From Oscheius onirici (lineage: Eukaryota; Nematoda; Chromadorea; Rhabditida; Rhabditidae), in contig OW051471.1 in the NCBI GenBank assembly GCA_932521025.1, forward strand, positions 3,162,001 through 3,226,000: DNA of 64,000 bases, written 5' to 3'. The stretch's first letter is position 1, and every line of letters starts with the position of its first letter. The translations under genes and the position numbers were made by a program. The notes under the pieces are model-generated. The model ran no database searches and was not told the DNA's origin. It saw only the letters and a program-made list of their open reading frames with translations. Positions 52,341-64,000 of this stretch are shown here, piece by piece.

Positions 52341-53792
52341 GTCGACGTCGACCGGAACATCAAGAACGACGAGCAGCTATGAAAAGATGCCGAAGATTGG
52401 CAGCAGAAAAGAGATGGCCAAGGAGAGGGCCGAGGAGAAGAAGAAAAGCGTCAGAAGCAAGGAGTCAGAAATGAAAGAAGACGTCACCCAGATGACGGAA
52501 CTCGAACTGGGAACGCGATCCACTGTCCAGAAGCTTCTCGCGACGGAGGCCAATACCTACGAAAAGGTTTGTTTTCTTCACTTTTGTCTCTGGTGATCGA
52601 AAGCCGGTTATCGAAGCATCGAAACAATTTGACTTCTGTACCGATACACAAGGACTGGACGCACCCTTAAAGCCTGTTTATGAATCTCGCAATAGCTGCT
52701 GGATACAGTATACCTCACAGACTGGCTCACCTCCTTTCTATGGTTTGGAGCTCTCTCCTACGAGTCAATGTTGGCTAGGAAATAGCCTTCCTTCTATTCG
52801 TACAGGAATGCGGCTGACAAGAGAAAGCGGTAATACTCGAGCTGGCAACCCCCTGGATTCAAACGCTTTTTCGCGGCAAAATTCTATTTAGCGGGATTGT
52901 TCATTTTTTTAAATTTTTCTTTAGAAATTTCGTTTCTTCCCGGTTCTAAGAATTTTATTGACTTCTTTTTTGAGAGCTGAATGGACAGTTTATTTTATAC
53001 AAAAAAAAACATGGAAGGATGGCAAATGAAGTCAATAGCCTCAAGTCTCGTCTAGTATGACACGGAAATCTATGAAACTACGACCTGACAGGTGAATTGG
53101 TTTAAAGGACTCGAGTATTACCGAGAAAGCTAGTCAAACTACCTCAACGAGCCATTCGATATTCCTTGAGAAATAATTTCACCCAATATCCTTCGAAATC
53201 ATTTGAAATAGCTTCCTGGATTATGACACTATTGAAAATGTCGCCGTTGTGAGCCAACTTGCGATGCTATTCGGTCTCGACAGTCAGGAATAGCTAGGTT
53301 GTTTTTCATCTAAAATCTTCTGAACGTTACCCATTAGCTGAACACGCAACCATTGTTGCTCTTCCTTTCCAGGGAACAAAACCTGTGAACTATTCCGAAA
53401 GCACCCTGACAACCCCATACAATGCTGACATTTGTGGAATGAGGCGAAGCTCCTATCGATTTCGGAACTTTATTGGGCAACCTGATTCTTTGGCACACCA
53501 ACTCTCTTTTCAGGCTGCCTTTGCAGACGGTACAACCCTCGACCCTACGAAAGTCAAAAGAATGGGAGGATTGGAAGATTTCGAGGACGAAAAGAAGAAA
53601 GGGGAACATCTGAAGGAACTCGAGCGCATGTCCATAATCAAAGGAGGCGTAGGAATGCGATCCGAGGAGACGGACGCCAACAAGCGAGTCACCATCCTCA
53701 CGGAAAAGTGTCTAATCTACGAGGTGCCAGACGAGCCGACAATCGACGAAGATGCAGGAGCTGACGAAGAGCCGGATCCGGCCATCATTTAG
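52204..53792 (+). CDS. lysine/glutamate-rich protein with N-terminal membrane anchor
   Basis: Exon 1 (52204-52566) and a last exon ending at 53792 join in phase. Two acceptors are both in frame: 53373 (261 residues) and the stronger CTCTTTTCAG at 53514 (213 residues). Residues 1-17 are hydrophobic (MLLFLLVSFPTLLFLC), then strongly basic and Ser/Thr-rich sequence (KKLLKQSTANKMKKKKG) and Glu-rich helices follow. The C-terminus is acidic (PTIDEDAGADEEPDPAII). It is the complete version of the gene cut at the left window edge. Its start resembles those of the genes at 7024 and 18731. No enzyme domain is visible. The large intron contains no recognised element. Confidence 0.7.
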
Positions 53793-53889
53793 ACGCTAAT
53801 CGTAAAATAGTGAATGAAGTTTCGAGCACTGAGCCGGTTGTTTTATCTGGAGTACAGTCTTCAGTGGCCCAAGGGTGGCACTTTTCTCA

Positions 53890-54400
53890 GCGTGATTCCT
53901 TCCGAAGTGTGTTCTTTCACACGAACGAAGGTATTTCATCTTGGCAATACACTCTGATCGTTTCTGTCAGGCTCAATCAGATTGCTGTCCAGTTCCCAGC
54001 TTCTAGACCGGGGACCCAGATGTTCGCGCAAACAGGAGTTCGGATCGTCTTCTTGAGTTGTTGTGTGGTCTGAGTCCAGCCAACTTGGATGACAATCAGC
54101 CAAGTATGTCTTCTTCAGGGTTTCTTACCGTTTTGGACAGTACCCTCTTATAAAGTACAAGATTTTGTTTTTAGTTTCTATATATGCTTGTAGCCTTTCT
54201 AGTCAAGATCCACCTGAACAACTCGTCGCTCTGGTCTAGAAGACCAAAGTGTGATTCCTTCTGAAGATTTTTGTATCACACGAACGCTCCCGGTATTTCA
54301 TCTTAGCAATGCACTCTGGAACCTTGAAACTCTGTGCTTTTCAGCTTCCTTGCTTTACAGTCAAGATCCACCTGAACAACTCGTCCCTCTGTGTTTAGAC
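53890..54400. repeat. imperfect direct duplication
   Basis: GGTATTTCATCTTGGCAATA-type sequence near 53930 recurs at about 54290, and AGTCAAGATCCACCTGAACA near 54200 recurs at about 54358. The preceding GTGATTCCTTC(C/T)GAAG is shared too. No coding capacity. Confidence 0.65.
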
Positions 54401-54499
54401 TCTCTGAGATTCCTAGACGGTAGTTCAATAGAGGGGAAGAGCCTAATAGTAAGATGGGAAAGAGCTTACAGGATCATATGTCTTACTCTCTTACATTGA

Positions 54500-55600
54500 T
54501 ATGTATTGAATGTGGGGACACCCAGAAGAGAGGACCCTTGACTTAGGAGTGATAACACTCCTAGCTAACACACACCGAGACTCACACACTCACCCTCCCC
54601 CAAGAGGGGCGGAGCAGTATCCTGACCCAAAGATCTGGACAAATAGGGACAAAAAAGCTAGATTCTACCATGTTTTTTCCTGAACTCTAGTCTTTCGAGA
54701 ACAACCAAAACAGTATAACTGTCAGTGTTCAAACACTTCAAACGAAAGAAAACAAATACGAGAAACTACTGAAGCGGAAACATTCTGTCCGTGTAGATTC
54801 ATTTTCGGGAACCCACAGGTGGTCTTGCCCGGTTCAAGGTGACCCTTCTCCCAGCTATTTTCCACCCTCCTCTACCCGTGTCAGCTGTTCGCTATCGCCC
54901 TCCAGACCTCATTTTAAAACTCCTCTGTATTTTAGAGCCAACAACCCTTATCACTATTGTTGTTCTACTCCTCACGTCTTTCCTCCTTTTTGATCTGCAA
55001 TGTCAGCTGTAGGAAGTTCAGTCGGAACGTCGTCTTCACGGAGGTGAGTACTCATTTTTGGGAACGTTTGAGAAGAAAATAGGAAGTAACAAAGTTTCGA
55101 AAAAAAAGATGACTCACTATCAGGTGAACAGATGCTACTTTCAAGGTCGTACCTGTTCGAGATTGAGAACTTCAAGAGAAATTTATAACTTTTTTTTTCA
55201 TGAGCCTATCACTAACCTATTTTTTCCTATCAGAAAAAGGCGTATGAGAGTCAATAGTCAAACATCGGTCAGCGAGACGTGTTCACAGAGTCTCTTCCGG
55301 TCAGAATTTTATCTCCCAGTTGAAAATGCTATAAGTTGTAGAAAGTTCACCCTAAAACTATTGAATGGTACATTTTCTGCGAAGAGAATATAAATGGAAT
55401 GTAGTATTCAAATGTTACCACGTTCCCTTCCACATCTCAATTTCGAAGCTTCTTCCGGTCAGCCCTCTCCCTCTTCTCCCGACCTCTTAAAATTAACCTC
55501 TCTCCCCTAAATCAATGAACAAGCCGGCGTTCCTTTCAATCCTTGCCCCGGTCAGGTAAATGAATATTCAAATGCAGGTGTCAGTCTGATGAGAAGGCGG
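54500..55600. other. intergenic stretch
   Basis: No supported gene. Short open frames here lack splice and codon support. Confidence 0.5.
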
Positions 55601-55647
55601 AGCCAAGAGCAGGATGGCCATCGATTCTAGGCCAGTCGACCCGCAGA

Positions 55648-58588
55648 ATGCTTCTCTGCTGCTGTTGGCCACTCCACAAATGTGTTCAGGTTAATCTTTT
55701 CGAATTTGTAACCAAAGAAAACGTTAGGCCCTGTCCCTTTTTGACACGACTCTGGTCGTAATTGCTGCTTACAAGTCCTTCAATCAGGTCCAGGACAGTT
55801 GGCCAGAAACGTGAGTTCTTTTCATTTTTCTTAGAGACTTTATAGCGTTAAACTTAATTCAGCACACCCCTTTCAAAAAAGTTCGTATCGAGAACATTTG
55901 TCCAAAAAAAGTCAGTTATCCATCCAAACACAGTCCATCTCAACCACCATTTGGCTCAGTTTTAATCGTATAAACTAGGGACCAGACGACTTCGTCGCCT
56001 GACGGCGTCGTAACGCCAAACTTTTCTACCTGCTCATTCCCGTTTTCTAAAGCTGTCTACTTCCCTCTGACACAGTAGAAGCCAAAGTCTTTAAAAACTC
56101 CAAGTTCAAAGTTACTTGTCTAATCCTGACAAATCTTGACTTGCTACGACGATTCTCGTGGCCATGGACAAACAGACAGGCAGACAGTTAGCCACAGACA
56201 ACATAGCTTTTTAATAGTTTAGATACCTCCTTCGTGTTTTCTGATCAACTATTTTTTTCCGCTCAGAAGTTGTAGGCTCACTGGTTGCCAAGCATTCGTG
56301 AGAAACTGTCGTCTTTCTCACAAAATCTGTTAGGGTTACAGCGTAAGAACAGCTAAAGTTTTCAAGCTTCACGAGACTATGTCAAATTGGATGTATCCGC
56401 GCCTAATTTGTTCTCCGAGAGAAGGTTCGAAGATGAGCACGGGTCTCTTTTTCCTCTAGGAGAATACTTCTTTTCGTGACATTCCCTCCCCAGAGAGCTA
56501 GTGAGAGACAATCATAACCAGCTCATTGTTTGGTTTTGAGACTTCCGCTGGGATTAGGTCGGGTCAAGCGGGTGTCCACCAGACTCTTTTTGGATTAAAC
56601 GAGTCTCGAAGAGGACTTTTGAGTGAACAGGTTCTTTACCATTACAGCCTTTATGATATTTTTGATAGTTCTAAACAATCTTGATCTTTCTTAGTTTTCG
56701 GTATTCTCTATTCAATCCTTGAATGGAGGAGGCTGACCATTCTGAGCTGAACATCCTAATAGCAATCCCTGCCTATTCCTGGCTCCAATTACACAAGCCC
56801 AGCTAAGCAATTAGAGCCCTTCTCGTGTCCTTTCAATTATGCAATCTAAGAAGGGCAGTCGGAACCCTTTCGTGGATTGGCTAAGAACTAGACTTCAGAC
56901 AATGGATCACGATAGGACAGTTGTTCTTCTTCACCGCATTCTCAGTCTGCCAAGTTCTGGCGACAGTTCTTCTCATACTGGGACAGAAACGACAACTGGC
57001 TCACTACCTCTGGCCACGACTGACTCTCCTCGTTGGATTGGTTCTCTGCGCTATGGGAGCCATAGCCGTCATGTTCTTCTATTTTAGTGGAGGAGCCAAG
57101 GGCATGAACGAGTTTGTCTTCGCCGCCTATGAGGTGAGTTCAGAAAACAGTAGATTTGTGAAGACAATTACCCAAGACCACTTGGGCTCATTGTTGGGAA
57201 AGCATGGACATCTGAGCTGAACTATTCAGACAAATCTCGGTTTTCTAAACGATTCGACAGCCGTAGACTTTGACAAATAGACATAGTACGGACTTTTCTT
57301 CTGTTGTCGGGAAAAGACTAATATACAGTCGTTTCGAACTGATCGGCTCTCGAACTATGGCAGGGTTTGACGGAATCACAAGATAATTAGACTCGTTCAA
57401 TCTTTCGGTTCAAAAGGGATCTCTTCTGTTTATTTGAGTTCGAAGTTCTAAACAAAACTTTCCTTTCGATTCGCCGTTGTCTTCAACAGACAATTGAAAA
57501 TCGTTCAGTCTTTTTCTATCATATTGAATATTATTGCAAATTCGGCAGAAAATAAAGACAAGAGAACGAAATGTCTCGATAGGGATTCGTTTGATACTAA
57601 ATATGGTGGGGAAATAATAACGGAGCAGAAAATATTAGGGCGCGTCAGAAGTCGTGTCCCGTAGTACTACAGCTACCCTTCAAATTGATCGGATCGGTCT
57701 GGGATTGTTCCTGGGGGTAATAGACCTCGAAAAAAAATTATTGAGAGCTTTTGGGACACTTTGGATTTTGGGATCAAGGGTTACGGTAGCTTTGAAAATC
57801 GGACCAAAACGTATTTTCGCGATAACTTTTTGAGGTTAGGAGATACAAAAAATGGTCAACTATAAAAAAAAATCACCTCATCGAAACGCATCTTTCTTTT
57901 TTTGAAAAACGTATTTTACTCTTTCGCGCAAAAAGTTATTCGACTTTCCATTTTTCGACAATATGGCGCAGTGCCTGTGCGTTAACCACGCAGGAGCGAC
58001 CAGGGTTCGAGTCCGCCGAGAGGAAATTTTTTTGTTTTTTAACAGTAGCATTTTACTGGGCTAAATATTACTTCTGTAAATTATCAGGTCGATTGGATCG
58101 ATAGTTTTCTCAAAAAATCAAATTTGAGTTCAAAAAAATTACCATGTGGGGGAGTTCATGGTCGAAAGTTAGGAATTAAAATCGTTCCACAGCCTTTATT
58201 TCAAAACATACGAAGCGGAAAATTCATGCTTTTCTCTCCGAGAAAAGCATGAATTTTCGTCGTTCTTGAGGGTAAAAAATGCTAATAAGCTCTGGAATCC
58301 CTTGCAATTCAAATTTTAAAGACAACATTTCAGTGGTTCTTCTCCGAGCAGCTGGACGAGAAAGATCGCTACGAGCTACGACACGAGCTCAAGATTTACG
58401 TCGGCTGCTTTATGGCCCTAGCAATTACTTTCGCCGTCTATTCCATCTTCGAGTTTGCCATCACAAACGAGTACTACAAATCGCTAAAATCATTCCATCC
58501 GATCGCCACAAACGACCCCTCGGCTCCACAGCAGTCTGCCTACAATCCAGACTACTCGACACAGAAAATGTACCCAAATTTGGCATAG
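55648..58588 (+). CDS. four-helix membrane protein, unrecognised
   Basis: Exons 55648-55689, 55728-55810, 56899-57133 and 58334-58588 close in phase to 204 residues. The start is MLLCCCWPLHKCVQ, a Cys-rich cytosolic cap next to the first membrane helix, as often seen in small tetraspan proteins. Further helices are around LFFFTAFSVCQVLATVLLIL, LLVGLVLCAMGAIAVMFF and, in the last exon, IYVGCFMALAITFAVYSIF. The C-terminal tail is Tyr/Pro/Ser-rich (SAYNPDYSTQKMYPNLA), possibly a sorting signal. The family might be LAPTM- or claudin-like, but I cannot assign it. Introns 2 and 3 exceed 1 kb and hold dispersed repeats. Confidence 0.8.
55975..56230 (+). repeat. copy of dispersed repeat family in an intron
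   Basis: Best full-length copy of the element also seen at 44640-44900, ending in TTTTTAATAGTTTAGATACC. Contains GACGGCGTCGTAACGCCAAA and CTCTGACACAGTAGAA. Confidence 0.75.
57964..58030 (+). other. tRNA-like sequence with pol III A and B boxes
   Basis: TGGCGCAGTGC resembles an A box and GGTTCGAGTCC is a good B box, 40 bp apart as in tRNA genes, followed by a run of T that could end pol III transcription. A TGCG/CGCA stem closes a 7 nt loop in the middle. The arms are too imperfect for a normal tRNA, so it is a degenerate tRNA or tRNA-derived SINE inside intron 3 of the four-helix gene. Confidence 0.55.
58218..58258. repeat. perfect 19 bp hairpin
   Basis: AAAATTCATGCTTTTCTC (58219-58236) pairs with 58240-58257 across a 3 nt loop, plus one more G-C pair outside. 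It lies 75 bp upstream of the last exon of the four-helix gene. Confidence 0.85.
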
Positions 58589-58689
58589 AATCTTTCGCCT
58601 TTTTGATCTCTTCCCTGTTACGGTAACTTTATTGCACACGTTTTTCTCGAATAAAAAAATGACAAAGGACAAACTGGAATGAGGAGAGT

Positions 58690-61600
58690 TTAGGCAGCAG
58701 AATCTTCGGAAGACGATGAAGATGTAGAATCGTCACTGTCAGATGAGCTGCTATCGGAGGAGGAATCGTCGAGATCTGTGTCGCTGTCGCCTGAAAATGG
58801 AGGTAATTTCAAACAAAATGATAAAGAGCTAACCCTCTCTGACTTTGTACTTGTTCTCTTCCATTTCTGGCACTACTTGATGTTCCATCGACTTATCACC
58901 GTCCTCTTTCTTGTCATCTTGCTCCTCTTCCAGCAACTTCTGCTTCCAGCGTTGTGCCGCCGCAAACAGCTTGTTGGCTCCTTTGGCAGCTTGATCACTC
59001 GGGAAAATGTAGTCAAAGTACTCTTCCCAGCCGCCATCGACTCCGTCCTGTGTCTGAATCTGACGGCGACGTTTGATTCTTCGCGGAAGGAGGTCCTCTA
59101 CTCTAAAATAAAACGCTTATACAAAAAAAAACGCTGTGTTGGTTTTTTGTCAGTCGTAATCTTAAAACAAAGTTGAACCACTAAGTTTCAGTTTGGAAGT
59201 TAGAACAATTACTGTTCATTTTGCAGTAAGAAGTGAGCTTGATCTCAGAGTGTTTTTGATAGAGATGTTCAAATGAACAGGTAGAGGAAAACCAAGATTG
59301 GCCGAGGGAAGGAGATAGGCTGACTGATATTGAATAGTGAAAATATGTGGTGACTGGGAAATTAATAAGGGAACATATTGAACGGGATAGATTAAGCAAA
59401 GGACAGGTAACTAAATCCCTAAATCAATGAAAGACCGCTGGTATGTGGATAAAAAAGAACGAACACAGAGAGGCTAGTGAGAGGAACCAAAGCAGATTAA
59501 AAAAAGAGACAAACCGTTTGATATCCTGTTCTTTGCCATGACCACGTTCCAGCTCGAGCCATGCCTCGAGGAGCATCAGCTTCTCTTCCTTGTCACTGTT
59601 TGCGAGAGCCTTGTTGGCCCGTTCGTAAATCTGTCTGGCTATCACGATATTCTCGGCAGTCTTCTCAAAATCAGCATACGACATCCAGACCTTGATGTGG
59701 TTCGTGCGGACGATCAGCGACTCGTAGAGATCGCGAACACGTTCAAATTCTTCCAGGAGGATCTCAAAATCGATGTAAGCCTTCCACAAGAGCTGAATTT
59801 GATATTTGATACAAAATAATAATGAAAGACCTCAGGCATGTCTAAAGCTGGCTGTTGAACGGCAATTTGATAGACGGCTCGAGCACGTTCGGCATCTCCG
59901 AGCAGCGTCTCCATTTCGGCAAATTTGATCCAAGTCTGACTATTTTCCGGCGCAAATTCCAAAAACTTTTCGTAGAGGATGCGACAGCGGTTGAATTCGC
60001 GCATCTGCAGCTCCAGATCGATGTAGGCGCGGAAGAGCTTGTCTTTTGGACATTTGCCGATGGAAATTCCCTGAGGTTTTTGAGGTAAATTATGTAGGAG
60101 ATGGAAAAAATTACCAGAATCTTTCTGGCGGCTTGAAGATTCAACTGACGGATCTCAAAGTGGGCAAACATGATCCAGCATTTGGCAAAGGTGAACTTCT
60201 TGTGAGGAAGCAGCTCCAGGCAGGCTTGAAAGATCTGAAAAGAGGAGTATGTTAGCGGAATTGGCGTATATGATCTCTCCTCGTGCCTGTGGTCGTAAGG
60301 AAAAAAATAACAATTCGCTGTATTTGGATAGCAGCTTCACCGTTTGAGCTGAATCCGTTCTGCTCTTGTCGTGACAACGCACTGACAGTGGATAATAAAA
60401 TACAGATACTTTGATTGAGAACGACATAGAAATATAAAATGCTGGCGGGAAAAATGGGATTATTGGGAGAGACTAGATAAATGAAGAAAAACTTTAGAAA
60501 AGTAGAAAGGCAAGACATAAAAAGAACAGAACATCGTGATCGGGAGAGGCTTAGGAAAAAGACGGGATAAAAATGAGCAAGGACGGGATATAAATGAGTG
60601 AAGAGGGGTGGTCGAAAGTAGTGATTAAAACTCTTGAAGACTGAAAGAAGGTCAGATGAGGACTGTGAATGGACAACTACTTCAAAAGATTACAGACTGT
60701 TTGAAAACGGGAGAATAAGGCACAGCTATCGACTAGAAAAGAACGAGTTTGAAGGAACACAGAAGGATCGGTTGAACAAGGAAATAAGAAGGAGACAAAA
60801 GGAAGGAATAAGCAAGTGAAAAATTATAGAACCAGAAAGAAAATAAACTAGCAACAAGGAAAGTTTGTCGTTTAGAACGCCGCCATGCCAGGCGACTAAG
60901 TCTGTCGCTTCTGAAAACAAATACCTGTCGAGTTTTTCCCTCATCTTTAGCGGTGAGTTCCTCATACAGAGCATAATTAATCCAGAGATAGATGTATCTC
61001 CTCCAGTGGCGTTTCTCTTCATACGGTGGAATATTGGCGATGGCTCTCTCGTACAGTTCTTCGACCTCATCGCGCGGAGCCTCCTCATTCTCCAGCATCC
61101 GAATGTAGTCAAACCAGCTATCGTAGTCGAGCGGATTGTCGGAGACAGCTTTCTCATACTGCAGACGTCGTTTGCTCACCACGACCTCTTCAATCGTGGC
61201 CCTCTCGCCGTACTTCTTCTCGTGAATCGTGTAATACTTGAAGATTTCGTTCGTACGAGACTCGGGCAGATGATCGAGGCCGTATCTGAGCAGTTTAGGC
61301 AGAAAATCTAGAAAATTACTTGTAGATGACCCTGGCTCGGTCGTGTTCCTTCTGGCGCTCCTCGAACTGGGCAAAGGCGACCAGCAGCGTCTCACTGACA
61401 TGATCGTCTCCGAAATATTCCATTCCCTGCTCGTAGACGACTCTCGCATTGCCGACCTCGCCGTGGTTTTCCTCAAATCGAGCGTACTTGATCCATTGGT
61501 GAGCATTCGTCCCGTGGACGTGCAGAAAACGCTGGTAGATCTTTCGGGCTCGATCAATTTCCTTGTACCTGCAATTTTGATGGTTACTGTGCGCAAAACA

Positions 61601-62771
61601 GAAGGATCTTTTTAGCTTAATTGGTCTTGTGAAATCTACCGATCGCAGACAGTTACTAGATCTTTCTGCCTTTACAACTAATTTATGGTTCAACAGAGGG
61701 ATTTCCTAAGCGATGTTTTACTGGTTTTAGATCACATCGAATGCTACACATGTTCAAGGTTGAAAGTTTCGTCTTCCTGGCTGCTAGAACATCCTGTTTG
61801 GAGAAAATTTTTCTTTGAAAAGACATATGTTAGGACAAAAAGGCTACACAAAAAACATCCAACCAAACAGGATTTTGCTTAACAACACAAAACTTAGTAG
61901 TTATAGTTAACATAGAAAGAACACACCCTCTGGATCAAAAGCTATGTAACTTTGTTAATCATAGTCCAGCTCAAAATCTGCTATCAGAACATACAGCTGG
62001 CTGCGAAGTAACGGTACTTTTCTATGAAATAATAGGTTAAGTTTCTTATGACCAGTTCCTCCAGATTATCACCTAACACGAGTAATAATTAACCTCAGTT
62101 CGAAGTTGATATACGTCTGCCAGGCCTGTTCGGTCGGCTGCCAGTCCATCCATCTCTCGAAGACCTGTCGAGCCCCAGGCGTATTTTCGACCAGCTCCTC
62201 CATGTAGGCATATTTGAGCCAGAATTGAGTAGCTCTCGGCAGAATCGTCACAGCGCGGTCGAAAATGTTTCTTGCATGATTGACCTGCTTGTTGCGCATC
62301 TCCATCTCGGCATATTGGAGCCAGATTGACAGATTGCGATGATCGACGTCGAGAGCCCGCTCAAAGACGGAACGGGAACGCTGTAGCTGACCGATCGACT
62401 CCTCCCATTTTCCGTACTTGACCCAGTTGGCAATCTGATGCTTGTTCTTGCGAATACCGTCCTCGAAATCCTTCCTCTTCTGTCTCTGGAACTCGGCCAG
62501 CTCCTCTGGATCAGAAATCTGAGCAAATTTTCTTCATAAAAGCAGAAAAATGACAACTTACTCGATGTTGAGGCGGTGGCGGCAGACCGAGCTCACGATC
62601 CTTGGCCTCTCTTAAAAGCTGTTCTGCTGTGATTTGCAGAGCTGCTGGGGCCTAAATTTGTCTCGTTTTTGGTGGGGAAGTTACCAGAATTACCTTATTT
62701 TTTACCTTTGCAGCCTTCTTCGGCAGTCTCATCGCCTTCCTGTTGTTTTGAGCTTCGTCATCATCGCTCAT
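58690..62771 (-). CDS. Crooked neck / CRNKL1 (Syf3) splicing factor
   Basis: A series of exons on the minus strand, from [12 protein letters not shown] (ATG 62771) to the stop at 58690, encodes a full-length Crooked neck protein built of HAT (half-a-TPR) repeats. Typical units are visible: [45 protein letters not shown] and [10 protein letters not shown]. Crooked neck is a scaffold of the Prp19-associated complex in the spliceosome. The N-terminal [18 protein letters not shown] and the acidic Ser/Asp tail are also as expected. Several introns are much longer than usual here (about 350-650 bp) and are purine-rich. I did not fix every splice boundary. Confidence 0.95.
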
Positions 62772-62789
62772 TTTCCTGGAAATACTTTT

Positions 62790-63060
62790 TTTGTAAAAAA
62801 AAAATTGAAAGAAAGTGAAGAAATCAGTGAAAATCGAGCGAAGAAAGAGCAACAAGAAAAACATGGCGCAACAAGGGATTTTCGAAAATGCACAGGGCGA
62901 CGGCAAAACGAGCGCCATACAAAAAAAGTGTGGGAAATTGCAAGAATCGACTCTTCAGACTTTCCCCAAGGTCAAAAATTCTAATACAGCAATTAAGTGT
63001 AGTTAAGAGATAGCCAAGTTTTCGAAGGTAAACGACAAAAAGAAGAAGCAAAGATTATGA
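62790..63060. other. short intergenic region
   Basis: Contains the Crooked neck upstream region and the 3' flank of the DDX43-like gene. No separate gene. Confidence 0.5.
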
Positions 63061-63114
63061 AAAGAGACAAGTTTATTTGGATACGGAAAGGGTAAAGAAG
63101 ATATTTACAAAAAA

Positions 63115-64000
63115 CTAATACGAAGACTGGAAATTGTTGTCATCTTTTCTTCCTCTGAAAGAGCGCTTGGGTCTCTCGCCGTATTTCTCGACGATCTCAA
63201 TATGCTTCTGGGCTAGACGGTTCAGCTCGTGAGGGATGTCCTAAACATTTGAATCACTTGAACGATATGAAGAAAGATGTACCTGAGAGCTCTTCTCCAA
63301 GATTTCCATGAGGTCCTTGGCATGGCTGCGATCCGAATAAGTCATGAACGTCATAGCTTCGCCACTTCGACTATAAGAAGAATGTTAGACTAACTGTACA
63401 AAGGCTAAACATACCCAGCACGTCCAGTTCTTCCCACCCGGTGCACATATTCCTCAATATCTCCAGGGAAATCATAGTCTCAGACAAGATTTTTTTAAAG
63501 AAGATAGGAAAAATGACTAACTGCACACATGAGTGATATCTGGGATGTCGATCCCTCTGCTGGCCAGATCCGTAGCGATGAGAATCTGTACTTCGCCGGA
63601 TCGAAGAGCGGCCAGGGAGTTCTCTCTGTCTGTCTGGGAGCGTCCTCCGTGCAGCCCCTGGGAGTTGATTCCCTTCAAGCAGAAGTCGGAGGAGAGATGG
63701 TCAGCTCTGAATCCGGATGGCAATTATTAGCTCGAGGAAGACAGCTTACAGCATCTTGGACTTGACAAAGATGATCATCTTGTATTTGCTACCATGCTTC
63801 TCGTTCAGAAAGCTAACTATTTGGACAATCCGGTCGAGTTTTTCCCGCTCCTCGAGGAATTCGAAATACTGCTTGACGCTGGCACAAGCCTGAAATCGCG
63901 GTAGAATTGTTGGTATGAAGAGCAACAAACCTTGAGATCCAGAGTGCCGACAACGACCATTATGGCATCCTTCGTGTATTTCATGGCCAACTTTCTGACT
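63115..64000 (-). CDS. DEAD-box helicase, DDX43-like, 3' part
   Basis: The C-terminal RecA-like domain runs from the right window edge to a TAG at 63115. Visible motifs are IV (IIFVKSK), ADHLSSD, HGGRSQTDRE, V (ATDLASRGIDIPD) and VI (HRVGRTGRAG). The stretches VGTLDLKACASVKQYF and LADHLSSD resemble DDX43 (HAGE), an ATP-dependent RNA helicase with an N-terminal KH domain, better than DDX5 or DDX3; the N-terminal half is outside the window. The C-terminus is basic (RSFRGRKDDNNF). Introns are short. AATAAA lies at 63072-63077 (minus). Confidence 0.85.

Noticed and set aside
57964-58030. Functional tRNA gene
   Set aside because: A and B boxes are good, but acceptor and T arms do not pair well, so I list it only as tRNA-like.

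Overview
This 64 kb window is animal nuclear DNA, most likely from a free-living or parasitic roundworm (nematode, probably Chromadorea). The evidence is compact protein genes with many GT-AG introns of only about 35-60 nt, TTTTCAG-type acceptors, a DUF148 (SXP/RAL-2 type) secreted protein, which is a nematode family, and acceptor-like sites just before the start codons of some genes. I see no rRNA gene, no complete tRNA gene and no prokaryotic features.

Layout. The left part (1-3.1 kb) holds one arm of a 735 bp inverted duplication, whose partner lies at 51.6-52.3 kb, then an unrecognised coiled-coil gene and an LC8-like dynein light chain. From 4.8 to 21 kb there is a family of six small, secreted, Gly/Leu/Val-rich proteins in both orientations, with near-identical copies. 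Between them lie a receptor-like tyrosine phosphatase, alpha-SNAP with a ZNF511-like zinc-finger gene inside its first intron, a head-to-head pair of secreted paralogues (one with a foldback element next to its coding parts), a small myristoylation-motif protein, fragments of a SHOC2/SUR-8-like leucine-rich repeat gene, and a lysine-rich membrane-anchored protein. From 22 to 33 kb follow a Cys-rich secreted protein, an RNase H-fold gene with an acidic N-terminal half, and a testican (SPOCK-type) gene whose 3 kb intron contains a separate antisense gene ending in PPPY motifs. From 33 to 39 kb the sequence is repeat-rich, with a decayed RTE-type reverse transcriptase and the DUF148 gene.

The right part is dense in conserved genes: V-ATPase catalytic subunit A, a DDX3/LAF-1 helicase, a short CPEB RNA-binding protein, a type II membrane protein with LDL-receptor class A repeats, an unrecognised gene interrupted by another RTE remnant, the second arm of the 735 bp duplication with its two divergent genes, a four-helix membrane protein, the splicing factor Crooked neck (CRNKL1/Syf3) and the 3' part of a DDX43-like helicase that runs off the window.

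The housekeeping genes belong to unrelated pathways: vesicle fusion, organelle acidification, translation control, splicing and dynein transport. They are not a functional cluster. The most unusual material is the multi-copy Gly/Leu-rich secreted family. Its copies share a conserved promoter and 5' leader, and its identity tracts end exactly at coding boundaries, which suggests recent duplication with gene conversion. I could not name this family. Exon models were built by hand from splice sites and reading phase; where phases close across all exons I treat the model as strong.
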